Below, piece by piece: positions 56,951 to 64,000 of a DNA stretch of 64,000 nucleotides. Both the position numbers and the translations under genes were made by a program. The stretch is from Chloroflexota bacterium. Lineage in GTDB: Bacteria > Chloroflexota > Anaerolineae > Promineifilales > Promineifilaceae. Location of the stretch: contig JAJRYT010000012.1 of assembly GCA_024275635.1 (NCBI GenBank), forward strand, positions 1 to 64,000. The letters run 5' to 3'. Within the stretch, counting starts at the first letter, position 1; each line of letters opens with the position of its first letter. Under the pieces are notes generated by a model, which was not told the DNA's origin, searched no databases, and worked only from the letters and a program-made list of their open reading frames with translations.

Positions 56951-57724
56951 ATGCGATTAGAAAATAAAGTTGCCCTGATAACTGGGGCCGGAAGTGGAAT
57001 TGGTCGGGAAACGGCCGTCTTATTTGCCAGTGAAGGCGCGAAAATCGTTGCCGTAGACATCAACGATGCCGCCGGAGAAGAAACGGTGCAGATGATCGCC
57101 GACGCCGGCGGCGAAGCCATTTACGTCCATGCCGATGTTTCCAAAGAGACGGATGCAGCGAACATGGTACGGGTGGCCGAGGAAACATATGGCAAGTTAA
57201 ATGTCATGTTCAACAATGCTGGTATTTCCCATGCCCAGGACGACGACGCCATCAACACCACCGTAGACGTATGGGATTTGACGATGGCTATCAATGTCAA
57301 AGGCGTTTTTCTGGGCTGCAAATATGGCATCCCAGCATTACGGCGAGCGGGCGGCGGTTCCATCATCAACACCGCCTCATTTGTCGCTGTGCTGGGCGCG
57401 GCCACGCCCCAATTGGCCTACACCGCCAGCAAGGGAGCCGTCTTGTCGATGACCCGCGAACTGGCAACTATCCACGCCCGCGAAAATATCCGCGTCAATG
57501 CGCTGTGCCCCGGCCCGCTGCACACCGAATTGTTGATGAAATTCTTGAACACGGAAGAGAAGCGGCAGCGGCGCCTGGTGCATGTGCCCATGGGGCGATT
57601 TGGGGAAGCAAAGGAAATGGCAAAAGCAACCTTATTCTTAGCCTCTGACGACTCATCCTTCACCACCGGAGCTACCTTTATGGCTGATGGCGGGATCACG
57701 GCCGCTTACGTAACGCCTGAGTAG
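56951..57724 (+). CDS. Short-chain dehydrogenase/reductase
   Basis: 257 residues of the classical SDR family: NAD(P) motif TGAGSGIGRE, acidic residue D in KIVAVDINDAAGEE that favours NAD, NNAG, active-site Ser in INTASFVAV, Tyr/Lys in YTASKGAV, and the C-terminal TFMADGGITAAYV. Start follows AAGGAG. Probably oxidises a hydroxy substrate taken up by the neighbouring transporter. Confidence 0.92.
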   Translation: MRLENKVALITGAGSGIGRETAVLFASEGAKIVAVDINDAAGEETVQMIADAGGEAIYVHADVSKETDAANMVRVAEETYGKLNVMFNNAGISHAQDDDAINTTVDVWDLTMAINVKGVFLGCKYGIPALRRAGGGSIINTASFVAVLGAATPQLAYTASKGAVLSMTRELATIHARENIRVNALCPGPLHTELLMKFLNTEEKRQRRLVHVPMGRFGEAKEMAKATLFLASDDSSFTTGATFMADGGITAAYVTPE

Positions 57725-57743
57725 CAGTAATCATTCATCCTCT

Positions 57744-57762
57744 CGGAGGTTTGAAACCTCCG
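57744..57762. repeat. Hairpin CGGAGGTTTGAAACCTCCG between two catabolic genes
   Basis: CGGAGGTTT and AAACCTCCG form a near-perfect palindrome with a one-base centre. It has no U-tract. It may be a stability hairpin or a copy of a dispersed palindromic repeat. Confidence 0.6.
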
Positions 57763-57794
57763 GGAGGGTGGCTGGAGAAAGAGAGGCCCTATCC

Positions 57795-60227
57795 ATGTCT
57801 GATTTTCCTACTCAGTCCCGCGTCGTCATCATCGGCGGCGGTGTGGCCGGCTGCAGCATCGCCTACCATCTCACCAAGATGGGCTGGACGGATGTGCTGG
57901 TTCTGGATCGCAACGAATTGACCAGCGGCTCTACGTTTCATTCCGCCGGTCTGGTCGGGCAGCTGCGCTCCGACGTGAATTTGACGCGCATGATTCAGTA
58001 CAGCACAGACCTATATCGTCAGTTAAAAGATGAAACAGGCGTTGAACCGGATTGGCGCGAAGTGGGCAGCTTACGATTAGCATCATCCCTTGAGCGGATG
58101 GAAGAATTGCGGCGGTTGACGGCGCTTTCCCACTCGTTTGGCCTACCATTGGAATTGATCAGCCCTAAAGAAGCGCAAGAACTTTTCCCAGTCATGACGT
58201 TGACCGACGTGCTGGGCGCAGTTTATTTACCAACCGATGGCTATATTGACCCCAATGGATTGACAATGGCACTGGCTGCCGGGGCCAGGTCGCGGGGGGC
58301 GCGATTCCTTACCCATACCCGCGTACAAGCGATTGAATTGAAGCACGGCCGTATCCACAAAGTCATCACCGACCAGGGCCATATCGAAACAGAGATTGTC
58401 GTCAACGCGACCGGGCAGTGGGCGGGAGAAATCGCCCGCATGGTCGGCGTCTATTTGCCCATCATTCCCATGGAGCATGAGTATATTCTGACCAAGCCAA
58501 TTGCCGGGCAACCGGCCGGCCTGCCCACGATGCGCGATCCTGATTGGCTCATCTATTATCGGGAAGAAGTGGGCGGTTTGCTGATGGGCGGTTATGAGCG
58601 CAATCCGCTGCCCTGGAGCCTCAAAGGCATTCCATCCGACTTCAACAACAAGCTGCTGGCCCCGGATTGGGACCGGTTCATGCCCATCATGGAGAACGCG
58701 ATCCGGCGCACGCCGCAGTTGGAAACGGCCGAAATCGTACAGATGATCAACGGACCGGAAGCGTTCACACCCGACAGCGAATTCTTGCTGGGGCCGACAG
58801 ACGTTCCCGGTTTCTGGGTCGCGGCCGGGTTCTGCGCCCACGGGCTGGCGGGCGCTGGCGGCACGGGCAAAGTGATGGCTGAATGGATTATTGACGGGCA
58901 GCCAGAATGGAATATGTGGCGTTTAGATTTACGCCGCTTTGGCAAACAGTATGCCAGCCGGCAGTACACATTGGAGAAAACACTGGAAACGTACTCGATG
59001 CACTACGACATCCATTTTCCCAACGAAGAGCGGCCGGCAGGACGGCCGTTACGCATTTCCCCCTTCTACCACCGCCTGAAAGAACTGGGCGCCGCATTGG
59101 GGCAAAAAGCGGGATGGGAACGGCCGAACTGGTTCACCTCCAACGAAAATCAGGCGGAACACGGCCACGAACCGAAAGGATGGGCGCGCCGCCACTGGTC
59201 GCCAGCCATCGGCGTCGAGCATTTAGCCGTTCGCCGACAGGCCGGGCTGTTTGACGAGACCTCCTTTAGCAAAATAGATGTGCGCGGGCCGGACGCCCTC
59301 CCTTTGCTGCAATATCTGTGCGCCAATAATGTGGACAAGCCCATCGGACAGATCATCTACACCGCCATGCTCAATCCGCGCGGCGGCATCGAAGCTGATT
59401 TCACCGTTTTGCGGCTGGCAGATGACCATTTCCGCATCATCACCGGCTCCGCCTTTGGCCGTCACGATCTGGCCTGGATTCATATCAACACGCCGCCCAA
59501 CATGAACGTCCAGGTGGAGGATGTGACCGCCAACTACGCCTGCCTGGGCTTATTTGGCCCCCGCGCCCGCGACATTTTGGCCCGCGTGACGCAGGATGAC
59601 GTCTCCAACGCTGGCTTCGGTTACATGCACGCCAAACAGATCGTGATCGGCGACGTGCCCGCCCTCGCTTTGCGCGTCACCTACGTGGGCGAATTGGGCT
59701 GGGAGATTTACTGCTCAATGGAGTACGGGCAGCGGCTGTGGGATATTCTGTGGCAGAGCGGTCGGGCGGATGGCCTGGTTGCCGCCGGGTACCGGGCGAT
59801 TGATACGCTGCGGCTGGAGAAAGGATACCGTTATTGGAGCGCCGACATCAGCCCCGATTATACGCCTTACGAGGCAGGGCTGGGTTTTGCTGTCAAGCTG
59901 GATAAGAGTGGTTTTATCGGCCGCGAGGCGCTGCTCAAACAAAAGGAATCGGGTATTCAACGCAAGTTATGCTGCCTGACGCTGGCTGACAGTTCAGCGA
60001 TTGTGTTGGGCAATGAACCTATCCGCGATGGCGATGAAGTGGTTGGCTGGGTGAGTTCGGGCGGCTATGGGTATGCGGTGAAGAAGAGTATTGCTTATGG
60101 CTATTTGCCTTTGGCGCAAGCGGCCACAGGAACAAACCTGACGATAGATATTTTTGGCAAGCGTGTGGAAACGGCCGTCGTGCAAGAGCCTCTCTGGGAT
60201 CCAATGGGCGTGCGGATAAGGAGTTGA
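57795..60227 (+). CDS. FAD-dependent dimethylglycine/sarcosine dehydrogenase-like protein with GcvT domain
   Basis: 810 residues. The N-terminal DAO domain has VVIIGGGVAGCSIAYHL and GSTFHSAGLVGQLRS; the His resembles the covalent-FAD His of dimethylglycine dehydrogenase. Residues about 420-810 form a GcvT/aminomethyltransferase domain (HLAVRRQAGLFDETSFSKIDVRGPDAL; LGFAVKLDKSGFIGREAL). This family oxidises N-methyl amines, moving the methyl group as formaldehyde to tetrahydrofolate. The exact amine is not known. I use ATG 57795 (MSDFP), behind GAGAGG. Confidence 0.88.
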   Translation: MSDFPTQSRVVIIGGGVAGCSIAYHLTKMGWTDVLVLDRNELTSGSTFHSAGLVGQLRSDVNLTRMIQYSTDLYRQLKDETGVEPDWREVGSLRLASSLERMEELRRLTALSHSFGLPLELISPKEAQELFPVMTLTDVLGAVYLPTDGYIDPNGLTMALAAGARSRGARFLTHTRVQAIELKHGRIHKVITDQGHIETEIVVNATGQWAGEIARMVGVYLPIIPMEHEYILTKPIAGQPAGLPTMRDPDWLIYYREEVGGLLMGGYERNPLPWSLKGIPSDFNNKLLAPDWDRFMPIMENAIRRTPQLETAEIVQMINGPEAFTPDSEFLLGPTDVPGFWVAAGFCAHGLAGAGGTGKVMAEWIIDGQPEWNMWRLDLRRFGKQYASRQYTLEKTLETYSMHYDIHFPNEERPAGRPLRISPFYHRLKELGAALGQKAGWERPNWFTSNENQAEHGHEPKGWARRHWSPAIGVEHLAVRRQAGLFDETSFSKIDVRGPDALPLLQYLCANNVDKPIGQIIYTAMLNPRGGIEADFTVLRLADDHFRIITGSAFGRHDLAWIHINTPPNMNVQVEDVTANYACLGLFGPRARDILARVTQDDVSNAGFGYMHAKQIVIGDVPALALRVTYVGELGWEIYCSMEYGQRLWDILWQSGRADGLVAAGYRAIDTLRLEKGYRYWSADISPDYTPYEAGLGFAVKLDKSGFIGREALLKQKESGIQRKLCCLTLADSSAIVLGNEPIRDGDEVVGWVSSGGYGYAVKKSIAYGYLPLAQAATGTNLTIDIFGKRVETAVVQEPLWDPMGVRIRS

Positions 60228-60272
60228 TGGAGATTAGCAATTGGTATGATCTCCAATCTCAAGGAGTATATT

Positions 60273-61139
60273 ATGGATAATAAACTAACGCCAGCATCAT
60301 TTGAAGAGACTGACATCAGGCGTGTTTGGGATGAGGAATCAGAGCAATGGTATTTTGCTGTTGTGGATGTTATAGAAGCCCTGACAGAATCAACACGTCC
60401 ACGTAAATACTGGAATGATCTCAAAAGACGCGTGAAAAAACAGTCCGACATAGAACTGTCCGCATTTTGCGGACAGTTCCCAATGAAACATAAGACGAAC
60501 AACAGAACATACCAAACTGAATGTGCCAATGTTGAAAGCATGTTCCGCATTATCCAATCCATCCCCTCCCCCAAAGCAGAGCCATTCAAGCAATGGCTGG
60601 CGAAAGTTGGCTATCAACGAATTCAAGAAATAAATGAACCGGCCTTAGCTGCCCAACGCGCCAGAGAGTTATATAAAGCCAAAGGGTACAGTGATGAATG
60701 GATAGACTCTCGTTTGCAAAGTATTGATATTCGCAACGATCTAACCAATGAATGGGCGCAGCGGGAGGTCAAGGAAGGGTTGGAATATGCCATATTGACG
60801 GCCGAAATCTCGAAGGGAACTTTCGGCATTAAGCCGGGCGAGCATAAGCAGTTGAAGGGATTGAAGCGTCAAAACTTGCGCGATCATATGACGAAGGCAG
60901 AGCTGGTTTTTACCATGTTGGGCGAGCTATCCACCACTGAAATAGCAATCAAGGAAGACGCCCAGGGATTCGATGAAAATAAGGTTTCGGCCCGCAAAGG
61001 GGGGAAGATCGCCGGGGATGCGCGCCGGGCGTTGGAGAGCCAGACGGGTAAACCAGTGGTGTCGGAAATGAATTATTTAGCTACGCCGGAAGCAGAACAA
61101 CAGGAACTACCACCGGAGCATGATGCTGACGCAACCTGA
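60273..61139 (+). CDS. BRO/DinD-like DNA-damage-inducible protein
   Basis: 288 residues with a Bro-N domain (about 5-110: VWDEESEQWYFAVVDVIEALTESTRPRKYWNDLKRRVKKQ) and a C-terminal DinD-type helical region (SARKGGKIAGDARRALESQTGKPVVS). DinD in E. coli is an SOS-regulated inhibitor of RecA-mediated strand exchange. Such genes are often on mobile elements and the function here is uncertain. ATG 60273 follows AAGGAG. No LexA-type box was found by eye. Its end overlaps the next gene by 20 bases. Confidence 0.85.
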   Translation: MDNKLTPASFEETDIRRVWDEESEQWYFAVVDVIEALTESTRPRKYWNDLKRRVKKQSDIELSAFCGQFPMKHKTNNRTYQTECANVESMFRIIQSIPSPKAEPFKQWLAKVGYQRIQEINEPALAAQRARELYKAKGYSDEWIDSRLQSIDIRNDLTNEWAQREVKEGLEYAILTAEISKGTFGIKPGEHKQLKGLKRQNLRDHMTKAELVFTMLGELSTTEIAIKEDAQGFDENKVSARKGGKIAGDARRALESQTGKPVVSEMNYLATPEAEQQELPPEHDADAT

Positions 61140-62031
61140 TTGGAAACAAATTTTGGCGCGCGTGCCACAATGGGCAGGACGAGACGATATCCAGACATCG
61201 TTTTTGAGCGGCGGCATCACTAACGAGAATGTGCGCGTAGATGTGGCTGGCGAAAGTTTTGTGCTGCGTCTGGCCGGAGAAAAGACGGCGTTATTGGGTA
61301 TTGATCGTCAACAAGAGTTCATGGCCCACTCCGCCGCCGCCAGCATTGGTGTCGCCCCGGAGGTTGTCTATTTTATTGAGCCGGAGGGGTATTTGGTGAC
61401 GCGGTTTGTCAACGGCCGTTCCCCCACTCCCGCCCAAATAAGAGAACCAGACACCATCCAACAAATCGCCCAACTCCTCAAACAAGTCCATGCGCTGCCG
61501 TCCATTCCGGCCGTTTTTTCTGTGTTTGACATCGTCAGAAGTTATGAACAGACAGCTCGGCAATATGGCGCTCGCTTCCCGGCGCAGTTTGATGGTTGGT
61601 TAGAAAAGATGGCGGAAATTGAAACGGCCCCCCCTTCCCCCCTTCCCTCTGCTTTTTGCCATAATGATTTGCTCAACGGGAATTTTTTGATGAACAACGG
61701 CCGTATCACGCTGCTCGATTGGGAATATGCCGGCATGGGCGACATCTACTTTGATCTGGCAAACTTTGCCGTCCACCGCGAACTTGACGACGAACAAGAA
61801 CGCTGGCTGCTGACCAGCTATTTTGGCAGCGTCTCTTCAGCGCAGCAAGCGCGGCTCAAATTGATGAAAATCATGTCCGACTTCCGTGAAGCGATGTGGG
61901 GCCTGGTGCAAACTGGTACATCCCAACTCGACTTTGATTTTAGCGGCTATACCAAGCAGCATTTTGACCGCATGGCAAGTAGCATGGTTCATCCAGATTA
62001 TCCACAATGGTTGAATGAGATTCAAGATTGA
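61120..62031 (+). CDS. Choline/ethanolamine or aminoglycoside-type kinase (APH family)
   Basis: 303 residues of the APH/ChoK family. The N-lobe is QTSFLSGGITNENVRVDVAGESFVLRLAG with the glycine-rich loop and Lys-equivalent. Brenner motif FCHNDLLNGNFL and metal-binding Asp in ITLLDWEYAGMGDIYFDLANF are present, so it should be an active kinase. LicA-like choline kinases have this appearance; with a methylamine-oxidising neighbour a choline-type substrate is plausible but not proved. Confidence 0.85.
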   Translation: MMLTQPDWKQILARVPQWAGRDDIQTSFLSGGITNENVRVDVAGESFVLRLAGEKTALLGIDRQQEFMAHSAAASIGVAPEVVYFIEPEGYLVTRFVNGRSPTPAQIREPDTIQQIAQLLKQVHALPSIPAVFSVFDIVRSYEQTARQYGARFPAQFDGWLEKMAEIETAPPSPLPSAFCHNDLLNGNFLMNNGRITLLDWEYAGMGDIYFDLANFAVHRELDDEQERWLLTSYFGSVSSAQQARLKLMKIMSDFREAMWGLVQTGTSQLDFDFSGYTKQHFDRMASSMVHPDYPQWLNEIQD

Positions 62032-62097
62032 AAAGAGGTAAAAGGGTTATTCGGGTAATTAGCATGAACTTTTTGCCTATTACCAAGAGGTTGCCCC

Positions 62098-62925
62098 ATG
62101 AATGATTGGAAATCCGAATTCGTAAATGTTAATAATTATCGTATTCATGTGCGGCAAACAGGTGGAGCGTTGCCAGCCATATTTCTACTGCATGGCTTTA
62201 CCGATAGTGGCCGCACCTGGTCACGATTGGCGGCCGATTTAGCGCCTGAGTTCAACGTATTCATGCCGGACATGGTCGGGCACGGGCTTTCCGACCCAAC
62301 AGATGGTGTCATTCCTGTGGCCAGTTTTGCGGAAATTGTGATCAGGCTTATGGATCACTACGGTGTGGAAAACAGTGGTATTGGCGGGCATTCAATGGGT
62401 GGCGGTGTAGCCACTGTCGCAGCCGCCAAATATCCAAATCGTTTTAATGCCATTATGCTGGAAGATCCTTCCTGGAGTGAAGAAAAGAGCGTATCCCCAC
62501 TATTTATTGGCACTATTGAAGGGGGACAAGAATGGCGCAATTGGTTAATTGAACTGCGGCAAATGTCAGTGAAAGACGCGATAGACTCTCTGCGGGTGGA
62601 ACGGCCGTCCTGGCACCCAACTGATCTAGAGATTTTTCTCGACGACAGGCTGCGATGCGACCTGGCTATCTTCAACCGACTTGACTTTGCCCTTCGGCAA
62701 CACCGGCGCGAGTTGTTAACCCGATTTCAATCTCCCGTCATGTTGGTCACAGGCGCAACTGAACTAGGGGGCAATATCAATTCGGAAGTGGCTCATACCA
62801 TTTTATCTTTGACGCATGACGGTCATCTCGCTCACATTCCAGGCGCAGGACATGGCATTCATCGTGAACAGTATGAACGCTTTCGAGATGCGGTAGTTCC
62901 ATTCTTTAGGCAATACGCAGCCTGA
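62098..62925 (+). CDS. Alpha/beta hydrolase
   Basis: 275 residues: oxyanion region LLHGFTDSGRTW, nucleophile Ser in GGHSMGGGVA, Asp near VMLVTGATELGG, and His in IPGAGHGIHREQYERF, complete for catalysis. There is no signal peptide. The substrate cannot be inferred. The start at 62098 follows AAGAGGT. Confidence 0.9.
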   Translation: MNDWKSEFVNVNNYRIHVRQTGGALPAIFLLHGFTDSGRTWSRLAADLAPEFNVFMPDMVGHGLSDPTDGVIPVASFAEIVIRLMDHYGVENSGIGGHSMGGGVATVAAAKYPNRFNAIMLEDPSWSEEKSVSPLFIGTIEGGQEWRNWLIELRQMSVKDAIDSLRVERPSWHPTDLEIFLDDRLRCDLAIFNRLDFALRQHRRELLTRFQSPVMLVTGATELGGNINSEVAHTILSLTHDGHLAHIPGAGHGIHREQYERFRDAVVPFFRQYAA

Positions 62926-63236
62926 AATTATCTTCTCATATACAATTCTTGCCGTAAAAATCACTGAAATCGAAACGATTCCTGTTCAAATACCATTGAA
63001 CCCCATCCGGGCTATTCGCAGCCGCCATGGGCTGTAGTGGTACAGTAAAGATTCGGCCGTTTCCCACAAATCTAACCCACATCCTCGTTCTATCAGCGCG
63101 TTTTTTGTCTCAGACAGTGGGGTACAAACATTTTGTACCCCTTATCTGTACCCCAATGCGGTACCAACGCGAAGACAGGATTGAGTTTAATGGCTGCATG
63201 AACCATCAAACTATAGATTATGTGGAGAGGTGAAAT
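62926..63236. other. Intergenic region with a 10-bp stem hairpin
   Basis: No gene seen. GGGGTACAAA (63119-63128) and TTTGTACCCC (63132-63141) form a perfect stem with a three-base loop, and related TGTACCCC words follow. It may end the operon or be part of a repeat. One CGGCCGT lies at 63054. Confidence 0.55.
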
Positions 63237-63708
63237 ATGTTATTAAAATCGGTAACAAATGGGGAATATCGGACAGAAATTCGAGCGTTGTTCTCGGAAT
63301 ATTTACATTGGGTTGTTGTGGAAATGAACCAGCGCTGGAAGCCTGGTATGAAAGAAGCAAGAGGTCGAAGCATTCATAGATGGAGATATGCAAACGCTGA
63401 GCCGAATGTTGCCGCCAAACGGCCGTTTCTACTTGGCAAAGGTTGACGGTGAATTTGTCGGAATTGGCGGCCTGAAACAGTTAGATAAAACAACAGGTGA
63501 GGTTAAGCGCATGTTTGTCCGCAATCAAGTTCGGGGGCTAGGGGGATGTTGGGCCAGAAGTTCAGCGATTTGGAGAGACGGCCGTCTTTCATCCCGTTCG
63601 ATTTTCTTGATTGTCACAGAAGAACAGCTAATCTGCTGCGCCAAGCAGCTACGGGATAATCCCAGGCGATTACGGCGCGTCCCTACATCCACTCACCAAA
63701 CGAAATAA
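63237..63708 (+). pseudogene. Frameshifted GNAT-family acetyltransferase
   Basis: Two overlapping frames give pieces of one GNAT protein. The first (63237-about 63400) has LLKSVTNGEYRTEIRALFSEYLHWV; the second (from about 63388) has GRFYLAKVDGEFVGIGGLKQLDKTTGEVKRMFVRNQVRGLG, the acetyl-CoA motif region. The second frame loses homology again soon after RGLG, so there are at least two lesions. It starts after GAGAGG. The ends of the homology are approximate. Confidence 0.75.
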
Positions 63709-63925
63709 TCTCGCTCAATTTACCCTCCAATTAGGGTATGTCAGAACTGTATCCCCTTTGTATCCCACAACTTTAGCCCAATTGCAATTTAACACAAGCA
63801 TCGACGTAGACAACAAATGACACAACGCAATCTCTCCAACATTTTGATCGTATGACAAATGGTATGTATCATTCAGACAATCAACAATGATTAAGTGAAA
63901 TTTAAGATTGGAGAACGAAACGGCT
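63709..63925. other. Intergenic region before the MetE-like gene
   Basis: About 215 bases with no open frame of interest. It should hold the promoter of the gene starting at 63926, whose ribosome site GGAGAACG is visible. TGTATCCC words echo those near 63120. Confidence 0.45.
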
Positions 63926-64000
63926 ATGCAAACAACAACGATTGGCGCTTACCCCAAACCGGATTACGTCCCTACCCCCGATTGGTTTCGCGTGGGCGGA
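63926..64000 (+). CDS. MetE-like (cobalamin-independent methionine synthase family) protein, partial
   Basis: Only 25 residues are in the window: MQTTTIGAYPKPDYVPTP and on. IGAYPKPDY is typical of the N-terminus of the catalytic-domain-only MetE-like methyltransferases. The start at 63926 is preceded by TTGGAGAACG. The rest lies beyond the window. Confidence 0.65.
   Translation, partial: MQTTTIGAYPKPDYVPTPDWFRVGG

Overview
The window is chromosomal DNA from a Bacteria member that I would place in the Chloroflexota (Anaerolineae/Caldilineae side). This rests on gene content (sHdr-type sulfur oxidation with EtfAB, a menaquinone-type membrane oxidoreductase, large multihaem cytochromes, a Glu/Ala/Pro-linker solute-binding lipoprotein) and is inference, not a database result. 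UGA is a normal stop here and Trp is TGG. An octamer palindrome, ACGGCCGT, is scattered through coding and non-coding DNA far more often than chance. I saw no rRNA, tRNA or CRISPR array.

Layout. (1) 0-3.4 kb: remnant of a Tn3-family element: a truncated and frameshifted transposase, a res-like region, a serine resolvase and a TPR-like passenger. (2) 3.4-26.7 kb, minus strand: a sulfur-oxidation locus. In transcription order: TusA, two DsrE-family proteins, a lipoate-binding protein (LbpA), a small thioredoxin-fold protein, sHdrC1, sHdrB1, sHdrA, an unknown protein, an HdrD-like protein (sHdrB3), EtfB, EtfA, a membrane Etf:quinone oxidoreductase (EMO-like), a small unknown protein, two more LbpA, a lipoate ligase, a DsbA/FrnE-like protein, a fused SoeB-SoeC-like subunit, a VapBC-like toxin-antitoxin pair on the other strand, a SoeA-like molybdoenzyme, a persulfide dioxygenase-rhodanese protein and a TorD chaperone. 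This can carry sulfane sulfur to sulfite (sHdr, persulfide dioxygenase) and on to sulfate (Soe-like), with electrons entering the quinone pool. (3) 26.8-47.3 kb, minus strand: two LuxR-type two-component systems flanking a multihaem cytochrome cluster (decahaem cytochrome, cytochrome b, NapC-like cytochrome, TPR and NHL proteins, and four related secreted cytochromes with 6 to 16 haem motifs each). (4) 47.8-64 kb, plus strand: a GntR regulator, a five-gene peptide/opine-type ABC transporter, and catabolic genes (TIM-barrel, SDR, a dimethylglycine-dehydrogenase-like flavoprotein with GcvT domain, a choline/aminoglycoside kinase, an alpha/beta hydrolase and the start of a MetE-like gene).

Main discovery: two genes of the sulfur locus are each broken by one in-frame UGA exactly where the family has a redox cysteine: the linker Cys of a CstB-like persulfide dioxygenase-rhodanese (5342-5344) and the first Cys of the CxxC active site of a DsbA/FrnE protein (giving U-P-F-C, 12153-12155). 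In both, exactly 19 nt after the UGA, a hairpin presents a loop beginning AGGU, as in the E. coli fdhF SECIS. I read both as selenoproteins that an ordinary annotation would split or truncate.

Other points: a NapC-like cytochrome whose last four haem motifs lie in frame behind a TAA; a 133-bp MITE with 8-bp target duplication; in-frame repeat peptides in the molybdoenzyme; many unrelated, self-complementary short-repeat spacers confined mostly to the sulfur operon; and a HutC-type operator abutting the GntR start codon.
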